Assembly: GCA_018062785.1 (NCBI GenBank) | Contig: JAGORO010000011.1 | Span: 1 to 36,597, forward strand | Reading direction: 5' to 3' | DNA: 36,597 nucleotides | Source: Candidatus Saccharimonadota bacterium | Lineage (GTDB): Bacteria > Patescibacteriota > Saccharimonadia > Saccharimonadales > UBA4665 | Part shown: one piece after another, positions 22,370 to 32,884 of the stretch | Position numbering within the stretch: position 1 is the first letter of the stretch | Layout of the letters: each line of letters opens with the position of its first letter | The notes under the pieces: model-generated | What the model was told of the DNA's origin: nothing | Database searches by the model: none | What the model saw: only the letters and a program-made list of their open reading frames with translations | Position numbers and translations under genes: made by a program

Positions 22370-22680
22370 TGTCATACAGGCCAGAGGTAGTATTTCCATT
22401 GGGCGATGCGGAAGTCATTGAAATCTCGAGTAGTAGTGATACGATACGCGCGGTAACACTACTTGTGCCGGACGCGGTCCAACGATTATTTTTGCTTCGA
22501 GTTGAAACGCAAACATACCATGATGCAAATGTACTCAGAGAAAGTGCTGAGTCGTTTGGTGACGCATTAGATAGTGCCGAGCCGGTCTTCTTGGTCCCGC
22601 ATCCTATAGGCAATGAGCTCATTCGAGAAGTTCTGGGGAGTGCCGTCATTAGCAAATATCTAGTAGAGCAGAACGTATAG
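22369..22680 (+). CDS. Hypothetical 103-aa protein
   Basis: No family recognised. Small, acidic and soluble, with two strand-helix units (VVFPLGDAEVIEISSS; RLFLLRVETQTYHDANVLRE). Start codon overlaps the stop of the previous gene. Seven bases separate it from the PCD-RNase H gene, so the three probably form one transcript. Confidence 0.6.
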   Translation: MSYRPEVVFPLGDAEVIEISSSSDTIRAVTLLVPDAVQRLFLLRVETQTYHDANVLRESAESFGDALDSAEPVFLVPHPIGNELIREVLGSAVISKYLVEQNV

Positions 22681-22686
22681 GTCAAC

Positions 22687-23388
22687 ATGTGGCAAGAAAC
22701 AAAACACGGACTTTATAAGAAATTTACCTTCACAGATTTTGCGCATGCATGGGATTTTATGGTGCTCGTGAAGGCTGTAGTCGATGCTCGAAACCACCAT
22801 CCAAGATGGCAGAACGAATGGAACGTTGTAGAAATTTGGCTTATCACGCATGAAGGCGAGCATAAAATAACCGAAAAAGACCATGAGCTGGCTGATGCAA
22901 TCGATGCACTCGACACTATCGATGCAAACACCTCTATTGCCAAAGGAGATGCAAAAAACACAACAAAAATAACAGAGATAAAGATGTATGCAGATGGTGG
23001 ATCGCGCGGTAACCCCGGCCCGTCTGCAAGTGGGTTCGTTATTCTTGATATGGACGATACTGTCCTGTTTTCTGAAGGGGTATATTTAGGAATTACAACA
23101 AACAACCAAGCGGAATACCAAGCTTTGCGACTTGGGCTGGAGGCAGCGGAAAAAGTGTTCAAGGCTCGAAAGGTGCACGTCTTCATGGATAGTTTGCTGG
23201 TGGTAAACCAAATGAAACGAATCTTTAAAGTAAAGAATCGGGACCTATGGCCGATACACGACGCCATAAATAGCCTAGTTCCTAAATTCGAGAGCGTAGA
23301 GTTTACGCACGTGCCACGCGAACTTAATAAGCTAGCTGATGCCGAGGTCAATAAGGCTTTGGATGCCGAACTTGGCATAACGAACTAA
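22687..23388 (+). CDS. Pterin dehydratase-like / RNase HI fusion
   Basis: 233 aa with two domains. Residues 1-75 look like a pterin-4a-carbinolamine dehydratase (DCoH/PCD): FTDFAHAWDFMVLVKAVVD, then the active-site NHHPRW and VVEIWLITHEGEHKITEKD, which fits the H-H-P ... W ... T-H signature. Residues about 98-230 are RNase HI: MYADGGSRGNPGPSASG carries the first catalytic Asp, NNQAEYQAL the Glu, VFMDSLLVV the second Asp and LADAEVNKALD the last. The usual catalytic set is therefore present. RNase HI cuts RNA in RNA-DNA hybrids. The PCD part could be a fold reused for dimerisation. The linker (about 76-96) is Lys/Thr-rich. Confidence 0.85.
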   Translation: MWQETKHGLYKKFTFTDFAHAWDFMVLVKAVVDARNHHPRWQNEWNVVEIWLITHEGEHKITEKDHELADAIDALDTIDANTSIAKGDAKNTTKITEIKMYADGGSRGNPGPSASGFVILDMDDTVLFSEGVYLGITTNNQAEYQALRLGLEAAEKVFKARKVHVFMDSLLVVNQMKRIFKVKNRDLWPIHDAINSLVPKFESVEFTHVPRELNKLADAEVNKALDAELGITN

Positions 23389-23454
23389 AAACCAACACAC
23401 TAGGTCTAAAGGTGCACAACTTTATGTGCCGAGGTAGCAAAGTAGTAACTGTGG

Positions 23455-23460
23455 TATAGT
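23455..23460 (+). promoter_or_regulatory. rnpB: -10 box of rnpB
   Basis: TATAGT, with the RNA predicted to begin about 7 nt later at P1. No clear -35 element. Confidence 0.5.
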
Positions 23461-23466
23461 TTGAGG

Positions 23467-23827
23467 GTTAGATAGTTGGCTAATCGCTAGTACATTAACT
23501 GGAGGAAAGTCCGGGCAGCACAGGAAGAGACAGCCGCTAACGGCGGCCGAGGGCGACCTTAGGGAAAGTGCCACAGAGACAAAACGTCCATCATTTATGG
23601 TGGTCATGGTGAAAAGAGTGCGGTAAGAGCGCACAGTCGCTTACGGTGACGTAGGCGAGCGGTAAACCCTGTCTGCTGCAAGGAATGGGCCTTGTTTTGA
23701 TCTTTGATCGAATCGGTTTTCCGCCGGCCCGAATATAACCCGCTTGAACCTGTTGGTAACAGCAGGCCTAGATAGATGATTAGCTCCGTATTTTACGGAA
23801 CAAAACCCGGCTTATAGACTATCTGAC
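23467..23827 (+). ncRNA. rnpB: RNase P RNA (class A)
   Basis: The catalytic RNA that matures tRNA 5' ends. P1 is formed by GTTAGATAG (23467) with CTATCTGAC (23819). The conserved GAGGAAAGTCCGGGC block lies near 23502, CACAGAGACAAAAC near 23572 and ACAAAACCCGGCTTA near 23799, matching the universal P4 and J elements. Ends are set by P1 pairing. A terminator follows 7 nt later. Confidence 0.95.
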
Positions 23828-23833
23828 GTATAT

Positions 23834-23865
23834 AAAAACACCCCCGATACATCGAGGGTGTTTTT
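23834..23865. terminator. Terminator between rnpB and rplT
   Basis: AAAAACACCC/GGGTGTTTTT with an inner CGAT/ATCG. It has T-runs on both strands, so it serves both convergent genes. Confidence 0.85.
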
Positions 23866-23881
23866 CGCTAATAGAGAAGTG

Positions 23882-24232
23882 TTATTTCTCTAACTTCGCC
23901 GCTTTGACGATTGCTTCAAAAGCTTTTGGCTCGTTGACAGCTAGCTCAGCCAAAACCTTACGGTCTAGGTCGATGCCAGCGGCCTTGAGACCAGCGATCA
24001 GACGGCTGTAGGTCGTGCCATTGAGACGCGCTGCAGCATTGATGCGTGTGTTCCACAGGGCACGGAAGGTACGCTTGCGGTTGCGTCGGTCGACGTACGC
24101 ATTGTGCAAGCTCCGTGTAATGGCTTGCTTGCCACGCTTGATACTTACGCGATTAGGGTGGCTAAAGCCTTTTGTGGCCTTGCGGATTTTGTTGTGCTTG
24201 GCACGGGTAGTAACTCCTCGTTTGACTCGCAT
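23882..24232 (-). CDS. rplT: Ribosomal protein bL20
   Basis: 116 aa, a 50S assembly protein. The extended basic N-terminus [20 protein letters not shown] and the globular part [19 protein letters not shown] are typical, and the length is normal. Last gene of infC-rpmI-rplT; the gap to rpmI is a single base. L20 often controls this operon by binding the mRNA, but no such site is obvious here. Confidence 0.97.
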   Translation of the reverse strand: MRVKRGVTTRAKHNKIRKATKGFSHPNRVSIKRGKQAITRSLHNAYVDRRNRKRTFRALWNTRINAAARLNGTTYSRLIAGLKAAGIDLDRKVLAELAVNEPKAFEAIVKAAKLEK

Positions 24233-24233
24233 A

Positions 24234-24428
24234 CTACACCCCCAGATTCTTTCGAATTATTTTACTATTGGTGGTGTTCATTGTCTCCAAACCAGCCAGC
24301 TTGCGCTTTCGAGCGCCGCTCTTCTTCTGCAAGAAGTGGCTAGCGTGTGAGTGACGGGTGCGAACACGACCGTTCTTGGATACTCGTACGCGGTCTTTGG
24401 TCCCGCTGTGAGACTTGAGTTTTGGCAT
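24234..24428 (-). CDS. rpmI: Ribosomal protein bL35
   Basis: 64 aa, a 50S protein. [20 protein letters not shown] matches the L35 start and the basic [14 protein letters not shown] follows. A ribosome site (AAGGAG) lies upstream on the minus strand. Located between infC and rplT in the usual order. Confidence 0.96.
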   Translation of the reverse strand: MPKLKSHSGTKDRVRVSKNGRVRTRHSHASHFLQKKSGARKRKLAGLETMNTTNSKIIRKNLGV

Positions 24429-24468
24429 TTGGTTACTCCTTATGTCTATACTCGTTTAGGTAATAAAA

Positions 24469-25026
24469 TTATTTATCAGTAGCGTCTGGAGCTTCGACTG
24501 CAGGTTTTGCAGTTTTGCTTGGGACGCCGCGGATAACAAATGAAAGTTGTTTGCCGGTGAGCTGCGGTTTTTGGTCGACGACGATAGCGTCTCCAAAATC
24601 GTTAATAACTCGGTCGGCAAGGGCAAAACCAATATCTTTGTGGGCCATTTCTCTTCCTCTGAAGAAAAGAGTAATCTTGACCTTGTGTCCTGACTCTAAA
24701 AAGCCGGTAACTTTTTTCATCTTGACTGCGAGGTCATGGTCGCCAATTTTAAGCCCGAAACGCATCTGTTTCATCTCGGCTGATTTCGCACTCTTACGGT
24801 TTTTCTGCTGCTGTTTCGTCTTCTGGTAGTTGTATTTACCCCAGTCGATGATCTTACAGACGGGCGGCTTAGCGTTGGGAGATATTTCTACTAAGTCTAG
24901 GCCACGTTCTTGCGCCATAAAATATGCCTCTTTTGAGCTCATGACTCCTAATTGGCTGCCATCTTCATCGATGACACGTACTTCTGGTACTCGAATTTGA
25001 CCGTTCAAGCGAGTGTGATTAGCTAT
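24469..25026 (-). CDS. infC: Translation initiation factor IF-3
   Basis: 185 aa. IF-3 binds the 30S subunit and checks start-codon pairing. The N-domain has PEVRVIDEDGSQLGVMSSKE and DLVEISPNAKPPVCKIID, then the linker KYNYQKTKQQQKNRKSAK, and the C-domain with HDLAVKMKKVTGFLESGHKV and FRGREMAHKD. The TTG at 25008 has no ribosome site. The in-frame ATA at 25026 has AGGA 8-9 nt upstream and adds IANHTRL, the expected extra N-terminal residues. A rare AUA-type start is what infC autoregulation would predict, so I place the start at 25026. The C-terminus has a short charged tail (EAPDATDK). Confidence 0.9.
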   Translation of the reverse strand: MANHTRLNGQIRVPEVRVIDEDGSQLGVMSSKEAYFMAQERGLDLVEISPNAKPPVCKIIDWGKYNYQKTKQQQKNRKSAKSAEMKQMRFGLKIGDHDLAVKMKKVTGFLESGHKVKITLFFRGREMAHKDIGFALADRVINDFGDAIVVDQKPQLTGKQLSFVIRGVPSKTAKPAVEAPDATDK

Positions 25027-25145
25027 CGTGTGCGTTCCTATTTAGTTTTGTCCTACGAATTGCATGAGGGCACGCCTAGGCACCGCTACAAACACATCGT
25101 TGAGCCTCATTCTAACAGATTAGACTATAGGGGTCAAATGAACGA

Positions 25146-26681
25146 CTACGCACTGAGAGAATGCGGACGGTATTGGAGGGCTTCGGCGACGTGCTGAGTT
25201 TTGATCTCATCAGAGGTCCCAAGATCGGCGATGGTACGGGCGACTTTAACGGTTCGCATGTAAGCACGAGGGCTGAGACCAAGCTTTTCGGCGCCAGCAT
25301 CGAGCAGCTGCTTGGCCGCTGCAGATAAGTTTGCCTTGGTTTTTACCTGACGGTTGGTCATGTCGGCGTTTAGGATATCTGGACTACCAAATCGCGTGGC
25401 TTGGAGGGCTCGCGCTTTTGCGACTCGTTTTGCGAGGTCGATCGAGGATTCAGTGTTATGAGAGTCCGCCTGCAGTAGCTTGCTAGTGTCGATCTCGTGT
25501 ACATCGGCATACAGATCGATTCTATCGAGGATTGGCCCCGAAAATTTACGTCGGTAACCGTTGATTTGATGCGGGGTACAAGAACACTCCTTTTTGGTCT
25601 GGTAGTAGCCACAGGGGCAGGGGTTAGCGGTAGCTACGAAGATAAAATGGGCAGGGTACTCGGCACTTTCCTTGGCCCGAGACACGCAAACGGTGCGGGT
25701 TTCTAGGGGTTGACGAAGTGATTCAATGGTTCGGCGGTCGAACTCGGGAAACTCATCGAAGAGCAACACGCCACGATGGGCTAGGCTCATTTCGCCTGGT
25801 TTTATCGTCGTGCCACCACCTGTGATAGCCACATGACTGGCGCTGTGGTGCGGGGAGCGGAATGGCCGATCGGTAATGATGTGATTGAAGTTGTTCGTCG
25901 CGAGGCTGTGAATCTGGGTAGCTTCGAGCACTTCCTTGGGTGACATTGGCGGTAAGAGGGCTGGCAGGCAGCTGGCCAGCATACTCTTGCCTGTTCCGGG
26001 TGGCCCTCCGAGCATGACATTGTGTCCACCTGCAGCGCATATCTCTATGGCGCGTTTGCCCACCTGTTGGCCGATAATATCTGTCACATCGTTTAACGGG
26101 TGCGTAGGAGTATTTTGTAGTAGTGCAGTAACAGAGGTGTGGTTGGTTGATTTCTCTGGGACCGCAGCAGCTCCAGCGAGTAGCATTTGGAGCTCGCGGA
26201 GGTACGAAAGGGGTATAACGGTAATGTCTGGTACAAGCAGCGCTTGGTCGAGGTTATCGTTGGATACAAAAAACTTGGTTAGGCCAAGTTTTTTGCCGGC
26301 GAGTATCTTACCGATTATACCTCGGACTGGTCGCACGGTCCCATCTAGGCCGAGCTCGCCAATAAAAGCGGTATGATCTGGCAGTGCAATAGAGGTGTTT
26401 GTGGCGCAAATAATTGCAACGGCGATGGCAAGGTCGAAGCTTGTGCCAGTTTTGGGTATATCTGCTGGTGCGAGGTTGATGGTGATGCGTTTTCTTGGCA
26501 AAGGTGTTTCGGAGGCTGCAAATGCACTCCGGATACGTTCCTTGGCTTCATCAACCGACTTATTTGCATAGCCAACGATGACAACACTGGGCAAGTTATT
26601 GCTGAGCCGACACTCTACTTCGACTTTCAGGCCATCAGAGCCCGATTCAATCGTCGTATAAATGGGTGCACGCCTCTTCAT
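25146..26681 (-). CDS. comM: ComM / YifB-type Mg-chelatase-like AAA+ ATPase
   Basis: 511 aa. ComM is a hexameric helicase that helps branch migration during natural transformation. The N-terminal ChlI-like domain (LPSVVIVGYANKSVDEAKER; INLAPADIPKTGTSFDLAIA) precedes the AAA+ core. Walker A is GGPPGTGKSM at about residues 220-229, Walker B is GVLLFDEFPEF, and sensor sequence VATANPCPCG and a CxxxxxCxC cluster follow. The C-terminal Mg-chelatase domain ends LSPRAYMRTVKVARTIADL. It agrees with the DNA uptake known for Saccharibacteria. Likely leaderless (TATACT 8 nt before the ATG). Confidence 0.95.
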   Translation of the reverse strand: MKRRAPIYTTIESGSDGLKVEVECRLSNNLPSVVIVGYANKSVDEAKERIRSAFAASETPLPRKRITINLAPADIPKTGTSFDLAIAVAIICATNTSIALPDHTAFIGELGLDGTVRPVRGIIGKILAGKKLGLTKFFVSNDNLDQALLVPDITVIPLSYLRELQMLLAGAAAVPEKSTNHTSVTALLQNTPTHPLNDVTDIIGQQVGKRAIEICAAGGHNVMLGGPPGTGKSMLASCLPALLPPMSPKEVLEATQIHSLATNNFNHIITDRPFRSPHHSASHVAITGGGTTIKPGEMSLAHRGVLLFDEFPEFDRRTIESLRQPLETRTVCVSRAKESAEYPAHFIFVATANPCPCGYYQTKKECSCTPHQINGYRRKFSGPILDRIDLYADVHEIDTSKLLQADSHNTESSIDLAKRVAKARALQATRFGSPDILNADMTNRQVKTKANLSAAAKQLLDAGAEKLGLSPRAYMRTVKVARTIADLGTSDEIKTQHVAEALQYRPHSLSA

Positions 26682-26695
26682 AATCAGAGAGTATA
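26682..26695 (-). promoter_or_regulatory. -10 box of leaderless comM
   Basis: On the minus strand TATACT (26690-26695) precedes the ATG by 8 nt with no Shine-Dalgarno between. Confidence 0.5.
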
Positions 26696-26759
26696 CCTAT
26701 AGCAAGCGGAACACAAGCAATAGCATAATAGACTTTGCGAATTAAACACAAAGTAACGA

Positions 26760-26920
26760 AAAATAGGAGCCCAACTTCTTGTGGCTTTGTATCTAGCGGA
26801 GCATGTAGGAGAGATTGGCCGCGCTTACATAGGAGGTTGTGTGACTACTCAATCTGGCTTGATTGAATCGTACGTAACGCCAATTAAAAACGACGGCCTG
26901 CGAGGTACCGTCGTTTTACT
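26760..26920 (+). ncRNA. Candidate small RNA or leader with strong terminator
   Basis: The stretch ends in a strong terminator (AAAACGACGG/CCGTCGTTTT, 26887-26917). A frame from a GTG near 26779 crosses the terminator stem and ends in hydrophobic low-quality sequence, so I do not accept it as a gene. GGAGG at about 26840 precedes a very short frame. An RNA with a tiny leader peptide is possible. Confidence 0.3.
26887..26920 (+). terminator. Intrinsic terminator
   Basis: A 10-bp perfect stem with an 11-nt loop; the stem carries TTTT on its 3' side and the following sequence is T-rich. Confidence 0.75.
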
Positions 26921-27077
26921 TTGCTTTTTTGTTTTTGAGCACTATTTTTGTTCAGTGCTGATCATTACTATAAGCACAACGGTTAACAGTGTCAAGCAGA
27001 TTTTTGTAACATTTTTTTAGAACAAAAAAGGGCGCGCAAAACAGCGTCAAAAAAGCAACGAATACCACGTTTCACAA

Positions 27078-27106
27078 TTGACAAAACAGGGGTAATCATG
27101 TAGTAT
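27078..27106 (+). promoter_or_regulatory. Consensus-type promoter
   Basis: TTGACA (27078-27083), a 17-bp spacer and TAGTAT (27101-27106). Downstream, up to 27340, lies a structured leader with GTAAGG/CCTTAC, GCC-CTCAA-GGC and GACGGTAA/TTTACCGTC stems, which precedes the four-TM protein. Confidence 0.7.
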
Positions 27107-27340
27107 TTAACTCAGTAAGGCAAAAACAAACACAATATTTATTTCCTTACAAATCTACGCTCAATATGCCCTCAAGGCATAGCGAGCGGTCAGTCACAGT
27201 CGACAGACGGTAAGCGCTTCAATAGTCTATATATAATAAGCGGATTTACCGTCTTCGACATCTTTTGTAATCACTTGCCCTGCGATATGCGAGGGAGTAA
27301 TGCGCTTTATGTTTTTATGCATAAGGCGTATTTTATATAC

Positions 27341-27715
27341 ATGATGATAAAGCCAAAAAAAGGCAGGATACTTTTACTTGCAGCTACATTATGGCTGGTG
27401 TTGGTGGCTTTTTTGCTCGGTACCAACCCCTCGAGACTACCCGTTAGTTTCGTGGTAACCCCATACGCCTTGTTTGCCGCCGCCGCTTGGGTAACATGGG
27501 ATGCATTTTGTGCGCAGATATTCGCCGATCGTACTAGAGGACGTTCGGTGCGACGGTTTGGGCATGTAATGGCCTTAGCCGCTACTGTCTGCCTTGCGTT
27601 ACAATCTATCGGACAACTCTCGTACAGAGACGTGGCGGTAGTTGTCCTTGTGTGCTCTCTAGGGTTCTTCTATATGCACCGAATGGCTGGCTCTGTAAGA
27701 AATACTACCGAATAA
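27341..27715 (+). CDS. Four-TM hypothetical membrane protein
   Basis: 124 aa with four hydrophobic helices (about residues 10-28, 36-56, 72-92 and 98-116) and a basic N-terminus (MMIKPKKGR). No family recognised. The start is placed at 27341 because the frame upstream to 27275 contains no membrane-protein character and TATTTT precedes this ATG by 6 nt. It may be the first gene of the block with the VirD4-like ATPase, although the 94-aa gene has its own -10 box. Confidence 0.65.
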   Translation: MMIKPKKGRILLLAATLWLVLVAFLLGTNPSRLPVSFVVTPYALFAAAAWVTWDAFCAQIFADRTRGRSVRRFGHVMALAATVCLALQSIGQLSYRDVAVVVLVCSLGFFYMHRMAGSVRNTTE

Positions 27716-27728
27716 AGCATCTGCGGTA

Positions 27729-27742
27729 TATACTAAGACCAT
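27729..27742 (+). promoter_or_regulatory. -10 box of a leaderless gene
   Basis: TATACT (27729-27734), 8 nt before the ATG at 27743; no Shine-Dalgarno. Confidence 0.5.
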
Positions 27743-28027
27743 ATGGAAAGTGGAACCGTACCGAACCCCCAAACCCAAGCGTATGATGCGCAGCAGGCTC
27801 AACCTCAGGTTGCAAATACTACATTTTCGCAGGCTCAGCCAGAAGCTATGGGTGCGCCCTCTAGGCAGCCACAGCCCTCGGGAGATACGAGCCTCGATCG
27901 AGGTATCGCAGCCGCAAAGTCCATAATTCTCCAAACGCAAAATAGCCCCTTTGCGCAAGCCCGAGACATCGCAGCGCTGAAGGCGGTGTACCTAGAAGAA
28001 AAGTACGGAATAACGCCTCAAGCGTAA
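27743..28027 (+). CDS. Gln/Pro-rich 94-aa protein
   Basis: The first 50 residues are rich in Gln, Pro and Ala (QAYDAQQAQPQVANTTFSQ) and likely disordered. The last 40 are helical (LDRGIAAAKSIILQ; RDIAALKAVYLEEKYGI). Family unknown. It lies 16 bp before the VirD4-like ATPase, whose C-terminus has a similar Gln/Pro-rich composition, which suggests a small partner of that ATPase. Confidence 0.6.
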   Translation: MESGTVPNPQTQAYDAQQAQPQVANTTFSQAQPEAMGAPSRQPQPSGDTSLDRGIAAAKSIILQTQNSPFAQARDIAALKAVYLEEKYGITPQA

Positions 28028-28043
28028 GAAGAGAGACTGGGTG

Positions 28044-30743
28044 ATGCTGAGAAATATACAAAAACCAAGTGTTGCGCGAGAGAAGGTGAAGTTTGAGCGC
28101 GGGCTTGATTTGGTGCCCCTTCTCATCCATTTGCCCCCTGTGAGTGAAGATATTGAAGGTGGTGGCCGCGATGCCCGCGATGTTACAGACGAAAATATAT
28201 CAAAAGCATTGACGATCTATAACATCATCTCGAGTACGGTTCAGAAGGGTTTTGCGTACTTACGTCATGGCCAGAAGCATTTCGGCTTTGAGATCGTCGG
28301 CACCCAAGGATATGTGCATTTGTATGCGTTGGCGCCAGCAGAGTACATTGATGTTATTGAACAGGCGATTACTACGGCATACCCATCGACGCGCCTCGAG
28401 AGAAGGCCTGAGTACAATATTTTTAGTGAACAGGGTGGTATACAGGGTATTGCAGGCGGTAGGTTTTCGCTCAAAGAGAACTATGCCTATCCTATCGCCA
28501 CGTACCAAGACCTAAAAAAGGATACCTTCCAAGGTATTTTGAATGCTCTGTCCACGATTGAGAATCAAGACGGAGCTGCTATACAGATCCTCTTCCGTCC
28601 TCTCGATGACGGCTGGCGCAAATCTGCAAGCGATTTTGCAAAGAGCAAAAGAAAGGGCACGGACAAGGCTCTAAAGGTTGGTCAATTCGCTAAGGACTTT
28701 ATTGGTGCATTCAATAAGGTCCCCGAGAATAAAGGGGACGATAAGGGTAGGGACCTATCTGCTGCCGAACAGGCTGTACTGGAGTCTATCGAAGCAAAGA
28801 CGCAGTATGCGGGCTTTGAGGTGGCAATCAGGACGATCGCGTCCTCTGCCAGCGCCAACGAAGCAAAGAGCATTATTAATAATATCGTCTCTAGCTTTAG
28901 TCTCTTTAATGCGCCCGGAAAAAATGGGTTTGCGTTTACGCATGCGACAGATGCAAACGATCTCGTGACTAACTTCTTGCTTCGGGTTTTCCCGCACGAA
29001 AAAAAGAAAAGCATCCTTAATGTAGTCGAACTTGCGACGCTGTTTCACTTTCCCGACCAGAGTAGCACTCCTACTTCTCAGCTGGGACGGCAGGACTCAA
29101 AGCAGGTTGATGCACCGCGTAACATGCCTGAGAACGGTCTTATGCTGGGGTACAACCTCTTTCGGGGTATCAAAAAGCCGATTCGCCTAGGCCTCAAGGA
29201 CCGACAGCGCCACATGTATGCGGTCGGACAGACCGGTACTGGTAAGTCAACCTTCCTCGAAAATCTGGCCCTCCAAGACATGTTGAATGGCGATGGGTTT
29301 GCCTTTGTGGATCCACACGGAGACACCGCAGAGAAGCTGCTTTCGATGGTACCTAAAGAACGCGTCGAAGATATCATCTACTTTTGTCCGTCCGACATGG
29401 ATTACCCAATGGGCATGAATTTGTTCGAATACCATACCGATGACCAGAAGGATTTCTTGATACAAGAAGTACTCAATATGCTATACAAGTTGTATGATCC
29501 ACAACACCAAGGCATCATGGGCCCGCGTTATGAAGACATGTTCCGAAATGCAGCACTTGTCATCATGGCTGACCCTAACGGGGGTACATTTGTCGATATT
29601 CCAAAACTTTTTCGAGATCCGCAATTCTTAAAGCAGAAATTACAACATGTAAAAGACCAAACGGTACTCGATTTTTGGACAAAACAATTCCCCGCATCGC
29701 AACGATCAAACGAAGCCGGCGAGGTGACAGCATGGTTTGTAAGTAAGTTCGGTGCATTCCTTTCAAACGAGATGATGCGTAATATTATTGGCCAATCCAA
29801 GAGTGCGTTTAACTTGCGCGATATTATGGACAACAAAAAGATCCTACTTGTAAACCTTAGTAAGGGTCGGACGGGTGATCTAAACAGCAAACTGCTTGGC
29901 ATGATGTTTGTTATGAAATTTCAAGCTGCAGCAATGAGCCGAGCAAATGTACCCGAAGATGATCGAGTAGACTTTGCACTGTACGTCGATGAGTTCCAGA
30001 ACTTCTCGACGGATAGTTTTGCCACCATTCTCAGCGAGGCCAGAAAATACCACCTAAACCTGATTGTGGCCAACCAGTTTACGACACAGCTTAGCGAAGA
30101 GATCCGCGACGCGGTGTTCGGCAATATCGGTACAATCGTGGCTTTTAGGGTGGGTCAGAACGATGTAGACTCATTGTCGCGCTACTTCCAGCCTCAATTT
30201 GATGCCGACGATCTATTGCGAGTTCCAAACTATAACGCGATAGTTAGGACGATGGTAAATGGCGTTCCTACGCAGCCATTTAGTATGGCCGCACTGCCAC
30301 CTCTTGGCAATCCAAACGCTAAGCTTGCGACTGCGCTCAAGCAGCTGACTGCTGCCAAGTACGGTCGACCGAAAGCTATGGTAGAAAAAGAGATTTTTGC
30401 CCGTCTTGAAACCAAGACTCCCCAAGGGGGAGGGATGAGTGGGCAGCAGCCTTCTGCGGGCTCATTTGGCGGCGGCCAAGCAATGCCTGCGCCTTCGCAA
30501 CCTAAACAGGGATCATTTTTGGATGAGTGGGTAGCTAAACAGCAGAGACCAGCCGCGACCACAAGTACCGCTTTCCCACAGACTACACCTCAGGGGTATG
30601 CCCCTTCAGCGCCTAGTGGCCAGCCAGTAGCCCAGCCGGCTTACTCCGTCGATCCTGCAAGCTCTCGACAGCAGGCGCCTAGCCCGCAAGCAAACGACGA
30701 TGCCCTTCAGGCCCCAGATGGCAGTCTTAAAATCCAGAGATAG
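28044..30743 (+). CDS. VirD4/TraG-like ATPase (type IV coupling protein superfamily)
   Basis: 899 aa. An N-terminal domain of about 380 residues has no obvious TM segment. The RecA-like motor domain follows: Walker A VGQTGTGKST at about 393-402 and Walker B ALYVDEFQNF at about 643-652. VANQFTTQLSEEIRDAVFGN is typical of TraG/VirD4 and DUF87-type ATPases. The last 120 residues are Gly/Gln/Pro-rich and disordered. Such ATPases pump DNA or protein through membranes; CPR genomes usually carry one like this together with pilus genes. No other T4SS gene is in the window, so DNA transfer is only inferred. ATG at 28044 follows AGAGAG; GTG at 28041 is the alternative. Confidence 0.85.
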   Translation: MLRNIQKPSVAREKVKFERGLDLVPLLIHLPPVSEDIEGGGRDARDVTDENISKALTIYNIISSTVQKGFAYLRHGQKHFGFEIVGTQGYVHLYALAPAEYIDVIEQAITTAYPSTRLERRPEYNIFSEQGGIQGIAGGRFSLKENYAYPIATYQDLKKDTFQGILNALSTIENQDGAAIQILFRPLDDGWRKSASDFAKSKRKGTDKALKVGQFAKDFIGAFNKVPENKGDDKGRDLSAAEQAVLESIEAKTQYAGFEVAIRTIASSASANEAKSIINNIVSSFSLFNAPGKNGFAFTHATDANDLVTNFLLRVFPHEKKKSILNVVELATLFHFPDQSSTPTSQLGRQDSKQVDAPRNMPENGLMLGYNLFRGIKKPIRLGLKDRQRHMYAVGQTGTGKSTFLENLALQDMLNGDGFAFVDPHGDTAEKLLSMVPKERVEDIIYFCPSDMDYPMGMNLFEYHTDDQKDFLIQEVLNMLYKLYDPQHQGIMGPRYEDMFRNAALVIMADPNGGTFVDIPKLFRDPQFLKQKLQHVKDQTVLDFWTKQFPASQRSNEAGEVTAWFVSKFGAFLSNEMMRNIIGQSKSAFNLRDIMDNKKILLVNLSKGRTGDLNSKLLGMMFVMKFQAAAMSRANVPEDDRVDFALYVDEFQNFSTDSFATILSEARKYHLNLIVANQFTTQLSEEIRDAVFGNIGTIVAFRVGQNDVDSLSRYFQPQFDADDLLRVPNYNAIVRTMVNGVPTQPFSMAALPPLGNPNAKLATALKQLTAAKYGRPKAMVEKEIFARLETKTPQGGGMSGQQPSAGSFGGGQAMPAPSQPKQGSFLDEWVAKQQRPAATTSTAFPQTTPQGYAPSAPSGQPVAQPAYSVDPASSRQQAPSPQANDDALQAPDGSLKIQR

Positions 30744-30873
30744 TCGGTCATCCTAGAGCCGTTGCTTAAGGTGTATCGAAGCTAGGGCACACAGTAAATA
30801 AAGCCATTAAATATTGTTATCACGTCAAAATAACGGTATACTATAGAGAGCTATATAAAAGGTCGCAGAATAA

Positions 30874-32883
<2,010 letters not shown>

Positions 32884-32884
32884 T

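Noticed and set aside
26781-27020. 79-aa frame
   Set aside because: It passes through a strong terminator and its C-terminal half is low-quality hydrophobic sequence.
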